This document shows, one piece after another, positions 1 through 8,411 of a DNA stretch of 64,000 nucleotides. The translations under genes were made by a program, and so were the position numbers. Position 1 is the stretch's first letter. Each line of letters begins with the position of its first letter. The notes beneath the pieces are model-generated. The model was given only the letters and a program-made list of their open reading frames with translations. It was not told the DNA's origin and made no database searches. This DNA comes from RYN-230 sp963837515 (GTDB lineage Bacteria; Actinomycetota; Actinomycetes; Streptosporangiales; Streptosporangiaceae): assembly GCA_963837515.1 (NCBI GenBank), contig CAWINT010000002.1, positions 1,116,001 to 1,180,000 of the forward strand. Direction: 5' to 3'.

Positions 1-174
1 CAGCCGGACCAGGATCTCGTAATAGGCCAGCGGGATCCCGGCATCGCGCTGCAGCTGGCCGTCAACGGCGGCGAACAGCCACTGCCAGGCGGTCACGGAC
101 TTGCGCCAGGCGTACTGCTCGCCCCCATCCAGCCAGCGTGGCCCGGCGGCGCCGGGCGGGCTGGAAGCGTTCAT
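1..174 (-). CDS. MarR-family transcriptional regulator, N-terminal part (runs off window)
   Basis: The 58 visible residues start with MNASSPPGAAGPRW and contain the MarR-type first helix, with a W-x-x-W pair followed by LQRDAGIPLAYYEILVRL. That is the segment leading into the winged helix-turn-helix, which lies beyond the window edge. MarR proteins are dimeric repressors or activators that often respond to small phenolic or oxidant ligands. The gene is divergent from the YceI gene at 284, and the 109-base gap holds an inverted repeat suited to a MarR dimer. Control of itself and of YceI is therefore likely, but this is inferred from layout. The ligand is unknown. Confidence 0.75.
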   Translation of the reverse strand, partial: MNASSPPGAAGPRWLDGGEQYAWRKSVTAWQWLFAAVDGQLQRDAGIPLAYYEILVRL

Positions 175-204
175 GGCCCCAGCTTACCCGGAATAGTTGA
201 GCGC

Positions 205-246
205 TTGACAACGTTACAGCGGCCGTGATAGTCGTTGAGAACTCAA
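205..246 (+). promoter_or_regulatory. yceI promoter and candidate MarR operator
   Basis: A TTGACA -35 box (205-210) is followed after 16 bases by GATAGT (227-232). The inverted repeat TTGAGAACTCAA (arms TTGAG/CTCAA, 235-246) lies at the predicted start point, and TTGAGCGCTTGA overlaps the -35 region. TTG...CAA palindromes are common for MarR dimers. A 9-bp direct repeat (TATGAACGA at 248 and 263) sits in the leader. Binding by the adjacent MarR protein is inferred. Confidence 0.5.
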
Positions 247-283
247 TTATGAACGACGTCACTATGAACGATAGGAGTAACCC

Positions 284-844
284 ATGACGACCAGCACGGA
301 AGCGGTCAGCATCCCCGGCTACGTGGCCGGCACCTGGGACATCGACCCGGTGCACTCGGAGGTGGCCTTCGCTGTCCGGCACATGATGGTGAGCAAGGTG
401 CGCGGCAAGTTCGACAAGTTCAGCGGTGAGATCGTCACCGGCCAGGACCTGCTGCAGTCCTCGGTGACCGCCGAGATCGACCTGTCCTCCATCAACACGG
501 GCCAGGAGCAGCGGGACGCGCACATCCGCTCGGCCGACTTCTTCGACGTGGAGACCTACCCGACCATGACCTACCGGTCAACCGGCCTGCGCGCCGAGGG
601 TGACCACTACGTCCTGGACGGTGACCTGACCCTCAAGGGCGTCACCCGGCAGGTTCCGCTGACCCTGGAGCTGAACGGTTTCGGCCCGGACGCCTACGGC
701 GGCACCCGCGCCGGGTTCTCCGCGACCGGCGAGATCAACCGCAAGGACTTCGGCGTCAACTTCTCCGCCGTGCAGAACGGTGTCGTCGTAGTGGCGGACA
801 AGATCACCCTGCACCTGGAGATCGAGGCCGTCCTCAAGGCCTGA
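284..844 (+). CDS. YceI family protein
   Basis: This 186-residue protein is full length for the YceI lipocalin-like family. It opens with GTWDIDPVHSEVAFAVRHMM and keeps the YPTMTYRST and LTLKGVTRQVPL strands. YceI beta-barrels bind isoprenoid or other amphiphilic lipids. No signal peptide is visible, so this one is probably cytosolic, as is usual for actinobacterial members. The ATG is chosen because AGGAG (273-277) lies six bases upstream. The gene is followed by a strong hairpin and is probably monocistronic under the divergent MarR regulator, a common pairing. The physiological ligand is not predictable. Confidence 0.9.
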   Translation: MTTSTEAVSIPGYVAGTWDIDPVHSEVAFAVRHMMVSKVRGKFDKFSGEIVTGQDLLQSSVTAEIDLSSINTGQEQRDAHIRSADFFDVETYPTMTYRSTGLRAEGDHYVLDGDLTLKGVTRQVPLTLELNGFGPDAYGGTRAGFSATGEINRKDFGVNFSAVQNGVVVVADKITLHLEIEAVLKA

Positions 845-852
845 GTTCGGCC

Positions 853-935
853 AGTCCGGGGGATGACCCCCCGGAACCCCCCGCCATCCGCCGGCTCGGG
901 GACGACACGGCTGCGGCGCGCCTCCCCTCGCCGGA
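853..935. repeat. GC-rich dispersed hairpin element, copy A
   Basis: A CCGGGGG-ATGA-CCCCCCGG hairpin (856-874) is followed by a C-rich tract and a CGGCTGCGGCGCGCCT segment. The same order of hairpin, CCCCCCGG tract, ACCGGCTC and GGCTTCGCCGGGCCTCCC occurs three times at 13455-13675, and diverged forms occur near 16500 and 48500. It looks like a recurrent intergenic element that doubles as a terminator. Confidence 0.45.
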
Positions 936-948
936 GCAGCTGGCCGCT

Positions 949-979
949 AAGGCGGGGGCGCTACCCGCGCCCCCGCCTT
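949..979 (+). terminator. Intrinsic-type terminator after yceI
   Basis: Perfect 13-bp arms AAGGCGGGGGCGC and GCGCCCCCGCCTT flank the five-base loop TACCC, with a short T run after the hairpin. It lies between yceI and the oxidoreductase at 1045. Confidence 0.75.
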
Positions 980-1044
980 TGCCGTGCCCGGGGCCGGGCA
1001 TACGGTGAAAGGCGGCAACCACCTGACCCCGAGGAGGCGCCGCC

Positions 1045-2019
1045 GTGCGAGCCGCCGTGTATGACCGGACCGGTCCTGCCGCTGAGGTGCTCCGGGTGAC
1101 GGACGTGGAGCAGCCGGAGCCGGGTCCCGGGGAGGTCCGGGTCCGGGTGCACGCCTCGGGGGTCAACCCGACCGACGTCAAGACCCGCAGCGGGGTGACC
1201 CCGCGGCCCATCGACGGGTTCCAGATCCCGCATCACGACGGGGCCGGCGTCATCGACGCGGCCGGCCCCGGGGTCCCCGCCGACCGCGTCGGCCAGCGGG
1301 TCTGGGTCTGGCTGGCCGCCGCCGGCCGGCGCTGGGGCACCGCCGCGCAGTGGACCGTGGTCCCGGCCCGCCAGGCGGTACCGCTGCCGGACGGGATCTC
1401 CTTCGAGCTGGGCGCGAGCCTTGGCGTCCCGGCGATCACCGCGCGGCACTGCGTGCTGGCCGACGGCCCGGTGCGCGACGCGGTGGTCCTGGTGGCCGGC
1501 GGGGCCGGCGCGGTCGGCCACTTCGCCATCGAGTTCGCCGTCTGGGGCGGCGCGGCGCAGGTCATCGCGACCGCGAGCAGCCCCGCCAAGGCTCAGCTGG
1601 CCAAGGAGGCGGGTGCCGGGCAGGTGATCAGCTACACCGACCCGGACGCAGCCGAGCAGATCCGGGCGGTGGCCGGCCCGGTGGACCGCATCGTCGAGGT
1701 GGCACTGGGCGCCAACCTCAGCCTCGACCTGGCCGTCTGCCGCCCGGGCACCGTGGTGATGGCCTACGCCGCTCCGCCGCAGGACCCGGTGCTGCCGGTG
1801 CGGGCCTGCATGACGGCGAATATCGTGCTGCGGTTCATGCTGCTCTACACCGTCCCGCCGGCCGACCTGGACGCCGCGGTCCGCGACATCACCGCCGCGC
1901 TGCAGGCGGGGGCGCTGAGTGAGCTGCCGGCGCACCGGTTCGGCCTGGACGAGATCGCCGCCGCACAGGAGGCGGTTGAGCGTGGCGTCACCGGCAAGGT
2001 CCTGGTCATTCCCAGCTGA
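1045..2019 (+). CDS. Zinc-independent MDR oxidoreductase (quinone reductase-like)
   Basis: This 324-residue member of the medium-chain dehydrogenase/reductase superfamily has an N-terminal GroES-like domain (PGPGEVRVRVHASGVNPTDVKTR). The Rossmann domain follows, with VLVAGGAGAVGHFAIEFA near residue 150 as the NADPH-binding loop. The catalytic zinc ligands and structural-zinc cysteines of alcohol dehydrogenases are absent, which favours NADPH:quinone or enone reductase activity. The GTG start is supported by GAGGAGG (1031-1037). It stands alone between a terminator and a convergent gene. The substrate is unknown. Confidence 0.87.
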   Translation: MRAAVYDRTGPAAEVLRVTDVEQPEPGPGEVRVRVHASGVNPTDVKTRSGVTPRPIDGFQIPHHDGAGVIDAAGPGVPADRVGQRVWVWLAAAGRRWGTAAQWTVVPARQAVPLPDGISFELGASLGVPAITARHCVLADGPVRDAVVLVAGGAGAVGHFAIEFAVWGGAAQVIATASSPAKAQLAKEAGAGQVISYTDPDAAEQIRAVAGPVDRIVEVALGANLSLDLAVCRPGTVVMAYAAPPQDPVLPVRACMTANIVLRFMLLYTVPPADLDAAVRDITAALQAGALSELPAHRFGLDEIAAAQEAVERGVTGKVLVIPS

Positions 2020-2060
2020 TCAGGGATTCGGTAGGCCGGTGCGGTAGGCCGGTGCCGCGG

Positions 2061-2582
2061 CTACGAAGGACTGGGCTGGTTTCCTGGCCGGGTGCACAGC
2101 GCGTCAAGCCGCTCCAGCGTCTGGGTCATGCTCTGGATCCAGACCTTGCCGTTGTCCATCCCGGCACGCTCTTCTTCCGGCACTCGTGAGCAGTCGTAGA
2201 TCTCCGTCACGACGGTTGCATCCGGGCCGTCAGGGGTGAGCTGGTAGCTCCACCGCTGTCCCCAGCGGGCCGACTCCGGATTGTCCGGGGCAGCGGCCGG
2301 ATGCCCGCGCCCGGCTTCGGGCTCCCAGCCGATCCGCCGGTCCGGCTCGTACTCGACCACATGGTTGTCCATCTCGTAGTCGCCGAGATGGGCGAAGTAC
2401 ATCTTCATCACGAAGACGTCTCCCACGCCCGAGATCACCGTGGCGGAAGCCGCTCCCCGCAAACTGTCCGAGCCATCGAACTCCGGATGCCGCACCGGAT
2501 TGGCCAGGACCTGGAAGATGTCGTGCGCCGGGGCGCAGACCCGCCGCGATACGGCAACAGGCTGGCAGTGATCGTCGGTCAT
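2061..2582 (-). CDS. SRPBCC (START-like) family protein
   Basis: This 173-residue protein begins MTDDHCQPVAVSRRVCAPAH and then reads DIFQVLANPVRHPEFDGSD, the typical opening of polyketide-cyclase/START-like proteins, which form a hydrophobic ligand cavity. The C-terminal helix (VWIQSMTQTLERLDALC) is present. The open frame extends upstream, but that extension is Pro/Ala-rich and unconserved. The start at 2582 has an AGGAAAGG stretch upstream. It is convergent with the MDR gene and divergent from the kinase at 2865. The ligand is unknown. Confidence 0.75.
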   Translation of the reverse strand: MTDDHCQPVAVSRRVCAPAHDIFQVLANPVRHPEFDGSDSLRGAASATVISGVGDVFVMKMYFAHLGDYEMDNHVVEYEPDRRIGWEPEAGRGHPAAAPDNPESARWGQRWSYQLTPDGPDATVVTEIYDCSRVPEEERAGMDNGKVWIQSMTQTLERLDALCTRPGNQPSPS

Positions 2583-2864
2583 GAGACCCGGTTCCCTTTC
2601 CTGGGGCAGCCGCCCGCCTGGCGTCCGCACCGATACTGACGACAAGTAAGACGCACCATCGCCCGGCAATTCATCGCCCGGGAAGGCAGCTGCCATGGCG
2701 GCGCTGGCAACGGCCCGGGCCGGTGGGCTGGGCAGGCCCCGGGCGGTGGCCGCCACCGGGCGGAACACCGCCGGCCCGGGGCTCCCGCACCCACCGGTTC
2801 GGCCGTGCGGGCCGGGGTACTTTCACTATAAGTAACCACTATGTCACTGATAGGAGCAACGATC

Positions 2865-5507
2865 GTGCGATCAGCTCCGCACTCGTCGCGCGGAGCGGCC
2901 GCGGACGGCCTGCGTCAGCCCCAGGAGGCGTTCGCGGTGCTGGACTACGCGCTTGGCCCCGCGCCGGGCAGCGACCTCGGTCCCGGTCACCTCAGCCAGG
3001 TGCTGGGCCGGTTCGCCACAGCCTGCGACGGCCGGGCCGCGCTGCTGCTGCGCTGGCCGCCGCGTGCGGAGCCCGTGGTGCTGGCCGCGTTCCCGGCCAG
3101 CGCGGCCGACCCGGCGCTGGTGGCCGCGGTCGGCGGACTGCTGGCCCGGCAGCCACGCGCGGCCTGCCGCGACGGCTGCGCCGAGGGCCAGCTGGCGCTG
3201 CCGCGGGAGCTGGCGGACTCCGGCGGGCCGGACTGGGCGGCCACCCGGCCCGTCCGGGTGCTGGCGGCCTGCACCTGGCCGGCCTCCGGCCCGCCGGGCG
3301 GGCCCGGCGCGGCCGCGGCGCCGCCGGCCTACGCGCTGGTGCTGGTGGCTGGCCACCCGGTGTCGCGGCGGCTGCGCTCGGTGGCCCGGGCGCTGGTCAG
3401 CGTCCTGGCGGCGCAGCATGCCCGGGCGGAGGACAGCGCCGAGGCCGCCGAGCTCCGGGCGGTCAGCCTGGCCCTGGTCGAGGCGTCGCCGGACGCGGTG
3501 GTCCTCTGCGACGGGGCGCGCCGGATCGTCCGGTTCAACCCGGCGGCCGAACGGCTGACCGGCTACGTTGCGGCCGACGTGATCGGCCGCGATCCGGCGC
3601 TGCTCCTCATCCCCGAGGGCTACCAGGCCGAATACCGGTCCGCGGCCGCCTCGCTGCGGGCCCGCACCGGACATGGGCGGCCCGCGGGCCGGATGCGGAT
3701 GCCGGTGCTCCGGGCCGACGGCACCGAGCGGATGGCCGAGCTCACCCTGCTGCCCCTGGAGGTCCGCGGCGAGAGCTACTTCTGCACCTTCCTGCGCGAG
3801 GAGACGGACCTGGCGCTGGCCACCAGTGCGCTCGCCGCCAGCCAGGAGCGGCTGCGGCTGCTGTCCGCGCTGGCGCCGGTCGGTATCGCGCAGATCGATC
3901 CGACCGGGGCGTGCGCGTTCGTCAACGAGCGGTTGTGCGTGCTGGCCGGGGCGTCGGAGGAGGATCTGCTGGGGCGGTCCTGGCTGCAGATCATCCATCC
4001 GGGCGACGCGGGCCGGGTGACGGACGCCTGGTCGCGGGCCCGGGCCGGCGGGGTGGAGCTGCGCACCGATTGCCGCCTGGCCCTGCCCAGGACGGCCGGG
4101 CCGGGCCGCCCGGCCGACGGGGCCGCGGAGATCTGGGTGAACGCCGCGGTCACGGCGGCCCCGGAACGGCCCGGGCGGCCGGACGGCTACCTGGTCGCAC
4201 TGACCAACATCACCGCCCGCAAGCGGGCCGAGGCGGAGCGCGACCAGCTGCTCGCCGGGCTCCGGGCGGCGGTCCGCGACCTGAGCAGCCAGACCGAGCG
4301 GCTGAACAGCCTGATCGCGGCGGCGATCCCCGGGGTGCTGCTAGCCGACGAGCAGGGCGCGATCGTCCAGCTGAACGAGAGCCTGTGCCAGCTGCTGGGT
4401 ATCACCGAGCCGCCCGAGGCGCTGGCCGGGGCCAGCGCCGAGCAGCTGGTGCCGGCGGTCACCCGGACGTTCGCCGACCCGGACCGCGTGCTGGAGCTGA
4501 TGAGCGGGCACGCGGCGCGCCGGGAGCGGGCGCGTGACGTCCAGTTCGAGTGCGCGGACGGCCGGATGCTGGAGATTGACTACTGGCCGGTGCTGGCCGA
4601 CGGGCGCAACCGCGGCGGCCTGTGGCTGCTGTGGGACATGTCGCACCGGGTCAGCGCCGAGCACGAGCGGGAAGGCCGGCTGGCGGCTGAGGTCGCCGCC
4701 CGGCACCACGCCGAGCAGGCGCGCCGTGAGCTTTCCGAGCAGAACGACCAGCTCCGCGAGATGGACGAGGTGCGCACGCGGTTCCTGGCGCAGGTGTCCC
4801 ATGAGCTGCGTACCCCGCTGTCCGCCATCGTCTCCTACGCCGCCCTGCTGCGCGACGAGGAAACCGGGCTGACCGGCGCGGGTGAGCGCCACCTGGACGT
4901 GATCGAGCGGAACGCCGGGCGGATGCTGCGGATGGTGGGGGACCTGCTGCTGCTCAGCCGGATCGAGGCCGGCGTCATCCCGCTGGAGCTGGCGCCGGTC
5001 CCGGTGCCGGCCCTGGTGACCGAGGCGGCGAGCGCGGCCGAGCCGGCCGCCGCCGCCCGCGGCGTCGCCTTGCAGGCGGTGCTGCCCGGCGGGTCACCCG
5101 CGCTGACCGGCCATGCCATCCAGGGCGACCGGGGCCGGCTGCTGCAGGTGCTCGACAACCTGATCGGCAACGCGGTCAAGTTCACCGACGCCGGCGGCCA
5201 GGTGCGGGTCAGCGCCGCCCCGGCGGACGGCGGCTGGCGGGTCGAGATAGCCGACTCCGGGATCGGGATCCCGGAGGCCGAGCTGGGCCGGCTCTTCGAC
5301 CGCTTCTACCGGGCGTCGAACGCCCGGCGCGGCGGCCGTCCCGGTTCCGGCCTGGGGCTGGCGGTCGCGATGGAGATCGTCGCGCTGCACGGCGGCCGGA
5401 TCGACGTGACCAGCGCGGAAGGGAGCGGCACCACGGTCTCGGTGTGGCTGCCGACCGGGCCGGAACCGGCCCCCGAGAGCGCGACGGAACCGGCCGTACT
5501 GACTTAA
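2865..5507 (+). CDS. Soluble multi-PAS sensor histidine kinase
   Basis: This kinase of about 880 residues has no membrane segment or signal peptide, so it senses in the cytoplasm. An Ala-rich N-terminal region (possibly GAF-like) is followed by three PAS domains, at about 205-318, 326-448 and 470-582. A coiled coil and a HisKA dimerisation domain follow, with the phospho-acceptor His at about residue 646 (VSHELRTPLS). The HATPase domain has DNLIGNAVKF, DSGIGIPE and GSGLGLAV. GTG at 2865 is preferred because AGGAG (2852-2856) is eight bases upstream; an in-frame ATG at 2841 would put that Shine-Dalgarno inside the gene. The next gene, 39 bases downstream, encodes a REC domain, so the pair is very likely cognate. 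The signal is unknown. Confidence 0.9.
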   Translation: MRSAPHSSRGAAADGLRQPQEAFAVLDYALGPAPGSDLGPGHLSQVLGRFATACDGRAALLLRWPPRAEPVVLAAFPASAADPALVAAVGGLLARQPRAACRDGCAEGQLALPRELADSGGPDWAATRPVRVLAACTWPASGPPGGPGAAAAPPAYALVLVAGHPVSRRLRSVARALVSVLAAQHARAEDSAEAAELRAVSLALVEASPDAVVLCDGARRIVRFNPAAERLTGYVAADVIGRDPALLLIPEGYQAEYRSAAASLRARTGHGRPAGRMRMPVLRADGTERMAELTLLPLEVRGESYFCTFLREETDLALATSALAASQERLRLLSALAPVGIAQIDPTGACAFVNERLCVLAGASEEDLLGRSWLQIIHPGDAGRVTDAWSRARAGGVELRTDCRLALPRTAGPGRPADGAAEIWVNAAVTAAPERPGRPDGYLVALTNITARKRAEAERDQLLAGLRAAVRDLSSQTERLNSLIAAAIPGVLLADEQGAIVQLNESLCQLLGITEPPEALAGASAEQLVPAVTRTFADPDRVLELMSGHAARRERARDVQFECADGRMLEIDYWPVLADGRNRGGLWLLWDMSHRVSAEHEREGRLAAEVAARHHAEQARRELSEQNDQLREMDEVRTRFLAQVSHELRTPLSAIVSYAALLRDEETGLTGAGERHLDVIERNAGRMLRMVGDLLLLSRIEAGVIPLELAPVPVPALVTEAASAAEPAAAARGVALQAVLPGGSPALTGHAIQGDRGRLLQVLDNLIGNAVKFTDAGGQVRVSAAPADGGWRVEIADSGIGIPEAELGRLFDRFYRASNARRGGRPGSGLGLAVAMEIVALHGGRIDVTSAEGSGTTVSVWLPTGPEPAPESATEPAVLT

Positions 5508-5517
5508 AGTGTTTTTA

Positions 5518-5533
5518 TCACTACCTAGAGTGA
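5518..5533. promoter_or_regulatory. Inverted repeat between kinase and response regulator
   Basis: TCACT and AGTGA arms are separated by six bases in an AT-rich pocket (TTAAAGTGTTTTTATCACT) between the kinase stop and the next start. A related imperfect repeat, TTCACTATAAGTAAC, precedes the kinase (about 2822-2836). It may be a binding site or an internal promoter. Confidence 0.3.
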
Positions 5534-5546
5534 GACAGGGGGGCGC

Positions 5547-6695
5547 ATGGCTACCGACGATCCCGCAGCCCGGGTGCTGCTGGTCGAGGACGATCCGGAA
5601 GCCGCGGACTACGTGCTGCATGTGCTCCGCGTCCGGGGCGGCTTCGACGTGACGCACGCGCCGGCCGCGGCCGACGCGCTGCGGCAGGCGCAGACCGGGC
5701 CGTGGGACCTCATCCTCACCGATGTGGAGATGCCCGGGATGACCGGGCTGGAGTTGCTGGGCCAGGTGCGGAAGGTGGCCCCGCTGCTGCCGGTCGCGGT
5801 GCTGACCGCGCACGCCAGCGTCAACTATGCGGTCCGGGCGCTGCGCCACGACGCGGACGAGTTCCTGGAGAAACCGATCAGCCCGGACCGGCTGGTCGGG
5901 GTGGTGACCAGCCTGGTGGCCAAGGGCCGGGCGGCCCGGGCGGCGGCGCGGCAGAGCGTGCTCGCCATCGGCGCGCACCCGGACGACGTGGAGATCGGCG
6001 CGGCCGGCAGCCTGCTGGCGCATCGCCGGATGGGCCACGAAGTGGCCATCCTGACGCTGAGCCGGGGGGCACGGGGTGGCGCCGGGGGCACCCGGGCGTT
6101 CGAGTCGCAGCAGGCGGCCAAGGCCATCGGTGCCACGCTCTACCACGAGGACCTGCGCGACACCCAGATCGCGGAGGGCGACCCGACGATCGCGGTGATC
6201 AGCCGGGTGGTGGCGGAGGTGCGGCCGACCGCCATCTACACCCACACGCTGCACGACGTGCACCAGGACCACCGCAACTGCCACCGCGCGGCCCTGGTGG
6301 CGGTGCGCGGGGTCGGCCGGGTCTACTGCTTCCAGTCGCCGTCGGCGACGGTGGACTTCCGGCCGACCCGGTTCGTCCCGATCGACGATCAGCTGGCCGG
6401 CAAGCTGGAGGCCATCGACGCGTTCACTTCCCAGGTGGAGATCCGCGGCTACCTGGAGCGCGACCTCATCGAGGCCACCGCGCGGTACTGGTCGCGGTAC
6501 TCCGACGCGCGGTACGCCGAGCCGTTCGAGGTGGTCCGGGAGTCGGCCGTGACCGGGGAGTCCCAGTTCGCCCTGGCCCGTGGCGTCGCGCGCGGTGAGG
6601 ACGCGGCCGGTCCCGCCGCCCCGGAGCGGCGCGAGGACAATCCGCCGCGCACCACCACCCCTCGTGCCCCGGAGGTGCCCGATGCCCTCCGGTGA
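5547..6695 (+). CDS. Response regulator receiver domain fused to a PIG-L deacetylase
   Basis: This 382-residue protein has two domains. Residues 8-125 are a CheY-like receiver with acidic pair D15-D16, phospho-acceptor D59 (LTDVEMPGM), T87 and K109. Residues 137-345 are a PIG-L/LmbE-type metal-dependent N-deacetylase with AIGAHPDDVEIG (ligands H144 and D147) and a downstream HTLHDVHQDHRNCHRAAL ligand cluster. Family members remove acetyl groups from GlcNAc-type sugars (MshB, BshB, PIG-L). The layout implies that phosphorylation by the upstream kinase controls an enzyme rather than DNA binding. The last 14 bases overlap the ATP-grasp gene. The receiver-deacetylase fusion is unusual; the acceptor substrate is not known. 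Confidence 0.88.
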   Translation: MATDDPAARVLLVEDDPEAADYVLHVLRVRGGFDVTHAPAAADALRQAQTGPWDLILTDVEMPGMTGLELLGQVRKVAPLLPVAVLTAHASVNYAVRALRHDADEFLEKPISPDRLVGVVTSLVAKGRAARAAARQSVLAIGAHPDDVEIGAAGSLLAHRRMGHEVAILTLSRGARGGAGGTRAFESQQAAKAIGATLYHEDLRDTQIAEGDPTIAVISRVVAEVRPTAIYTHTLHDVHQDHRNCHRAALVAVRGVGRVYCFQSPSATVDFRPTRFVPIDDQLAGKLEAIDAFTSQVEIRGYLERDLIEATARYWSRYSDARYAEPFEVVRESAVTGESQFALARGVARGEDAAGPAAPERREDNPPRTTTPRAPEVPDALR

Positions 6696-7677
6696 CGGCG
6701 GCGCGGTGGTCCGGGTACTGGTCACCGGGGCCGGCAGGCTGGCCGCCGTGTCCATGATCAAGTCGCTGGGCCGGGACCCGTCCGTGCACCTGCTCGCGGC
6801 GGACATGGATCACTGGGCGGCCGGCCTGTACCTGCTGCCGCCGGAAGACCGGACGCTGATCCCAGCCGGGCTGGACCCGGATTTCGCCGACGCGGTACTG
6901 GCCCGGTGCCGGGCGCTGGAGGTGGACGTGCTGATCCCCACGGTCAACGCGGAGATGCGGCCGCTGGCCCGGTGCCGGGCGCAGTACGCGCGGACCGGGA
7001 TCTCGCTCATGCTCGCGCCGGACCGGGCGCTGGAGACGACCCTGGACAAGCTCGCGCTGGCCCGGGCCTGCGCGGGCCACGTGCCGGTGCCGCGCACCGA
7101 GCCGTTCGACGCCGCGCTCGACCCGGCGTCCTGGAGCTACCCGGTGGTGGTCAAGCCGCGGACCGGGAGCGGTTCCCGGGACATCGCGGTGGTCGGCGCG
7201 CCCGCGGAGCTGGCCGGCCGGGAACGGTCCGCGGAGTTCATCGTGCAGCAGTACCTGCCCGGCGAGGAGTACTCGATCGACGTGCTGGCCGACGCCGGCG
7301 GGCACGTGATCGCGGCCGTGCCGCGGGTCCGGGCCCGGGTGGATTCGGGTGTCTCGGTGGCCGGGCGCACCGTGCACGACCCGGAGCTGGAACGGCTGGG
7401 CGCCGCGGTGGCCCGGGTCACCGGCCTGACCTACATCGCCAACGTGCAGTTCCGCCGGGACGCCGCCGGGCAGCCCGCACTGCTGGAGGTGAACCCGCGG
7501 GCCCCCGGGGCACTGCCGCTGACCGTGGCCAGCGGCGTGGACATGCCGATGCTGGCGCTGGACGCGCTGCGCGGCCGGCCGGTGCCGGCGCACGTGGGCT
7601 TCCGCGAGGTCGCCATGGTCCGCTTCCTCGACGAGCGGTTCATCGATCTCGCCGATGTGGTGCAGGTGGCGGCGTGA
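6682..7677 (+). CDS. ATP-grasp ligase
   Basis: This 331-residue protein starts with the Rossmann-like pre-ATP-grasp segment VRVLVTGAGRLAAVSMIKSL. ATP-grasp motifs follow: YPVVVKPRTGSGSRDI near residue 152, EEYSIDVL near 194, and the Mg-binding LLEVNPRAPG near 266. It resembles CarB/PylC-like enzymes that join a carboxylate to an amine through an acyl phosphate. The ATG at 6682 has GGAGGTG just upstream and overlaps the deacetylase, so the two are translationally coupled. A plausible job is acylating the amine freed by the deacetylase; that is inference from order. Confidence 0.85.
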   Translation: MPSGDGGAVVRVLVTGAGRLAAVSMIKSLGRDPSVHLLAADMDHWAAGLYLLPPEDRTLIPAGLDPDFADAVLARCRALEVDVLIPTVNAEMRPLARCRAQYARTGISLMLAPDRALETTLDKLALARACAGHVPVPRTEPFDAALDPASWSYPVVVKPRTGSGSRDIAVVGAPAELAGRERSAEFIVQQYLPGEEYSIDVLADAGGHVIAAVPRVRARVDSGVSVAGRTVHDPELERLGAAVARVTGLTYIANVQFRRDAAGQPALLEVNPRAPGALPLTVASGVDMPMLALDALRGRPVPAHVGFREVAMVRFLDERFIDLADVVQVAA

Positions 7678-8411
7678 CGCCGGCCGCCGGGCCGCCCGCG
7701 CTCGATGAGGACCACCACGTCCACTCCACGTTCTCCGACGACGCGGTGAGCACCGTGGCTGAGAACGTGGCCGCCGCCCGGCGGCGCGGCCTGCGCGTGC
7801 TCTGCCTGGCCGACCACGTGCGCCAGGACACGCCCTGGGTGGCGGAGTACACCGCCGCAGTGGCCGCGCTGCGGCCGGGCAGCGGGCCGGTGCTGCTGGC
7901 CGGCGTGGAAGCCAAGATGCTTGACGTCAGCGGCCGCCTCGACCTGCCCGGCGAGCTGCCCGGGGTGGACCGGGTGCTGATCGCCGACCACCAGTTCCCC
8001 GGCGAGCACGGGCCGGTGCACCCGGCCCAGCTGCGCGCCGAGCTGGCCAGCGGCCAGCGGACCGCCGCCGAGGTGATCGACGGCCTGATCGCCGCCACCG
8101 TGGCCGCCCTGCGGACCGTGGCCAGGCCGCAGCTCGCGCACCTGTTCAGCCTGCTGCCGAAGCTCGGGCTGGGCGAGGCGGCGGTGCCGGACCCGGCGCT
8201 GCACCACCTGGCGGCGGAGTGCCGCCGGGCCGGTGCCCGGGTGGAGCTGAACGAGAAGTGGGACTGCCCGTCGCCACGCGCCCTCCGGGTCCTGGCCGAC
8301 GCCGGGGTTCCGCTGGTGGCCAGCACGGACAGCCATGACTGCGCGGCGATCGGATGCTACCCGCGGGTGCGCGGCCTGCTGGGCCGGGCCTTCGCCCGCG
8401 CGGCGGGGTGA
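7674..8411 (+). CDS. PHP-domain phosphoesterase
   Basis: The 245-residue protein has the PHP metal-binding pattern: DHHVHSTFSDD (HxH at 15-17), LCLADHVRQD, the LAGVEAKML glutamate, and STDSHD near the C-terminus. PHP proteins include histidinol phosphatase and other trinuclear-metal phosphoesterases. The GTG start overlaps the ATP-grasp stop (GTGA), showing tight coupling. In this operon it may remove a phosphate from a sugar or nucleotide intermediate, but the substrate is unknown. Confidence 0.85.
   Translation: MTPAAGPPALDEDHHVHSTFSDDAVSTVAENVAAARRRGLRVLCLADHVRQDTPWVAEYTAAVAALRPGSGPVLLAGVEAKMLDVSGRLDLPGELPGVDRVLIADHQFPGEHGPVHPAQLRAELASGQRTAAEVIDGLIAATVAALRTVARPQLAHLFSLLPKLGLGEAAVPDPALHHLAAECRRAGARVELNEKWDCPSPRALRVLADAGVPLVASTDSHDCAAIGCYPRVRGLLGRAFARAAG

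Noticed and set aside
2841..2864. ATG at 2841 as the kinase start
   Set aside because: It would place the AGGAG ribosome site inside the coding region and has no good site of its own. GTG 2865 is better.
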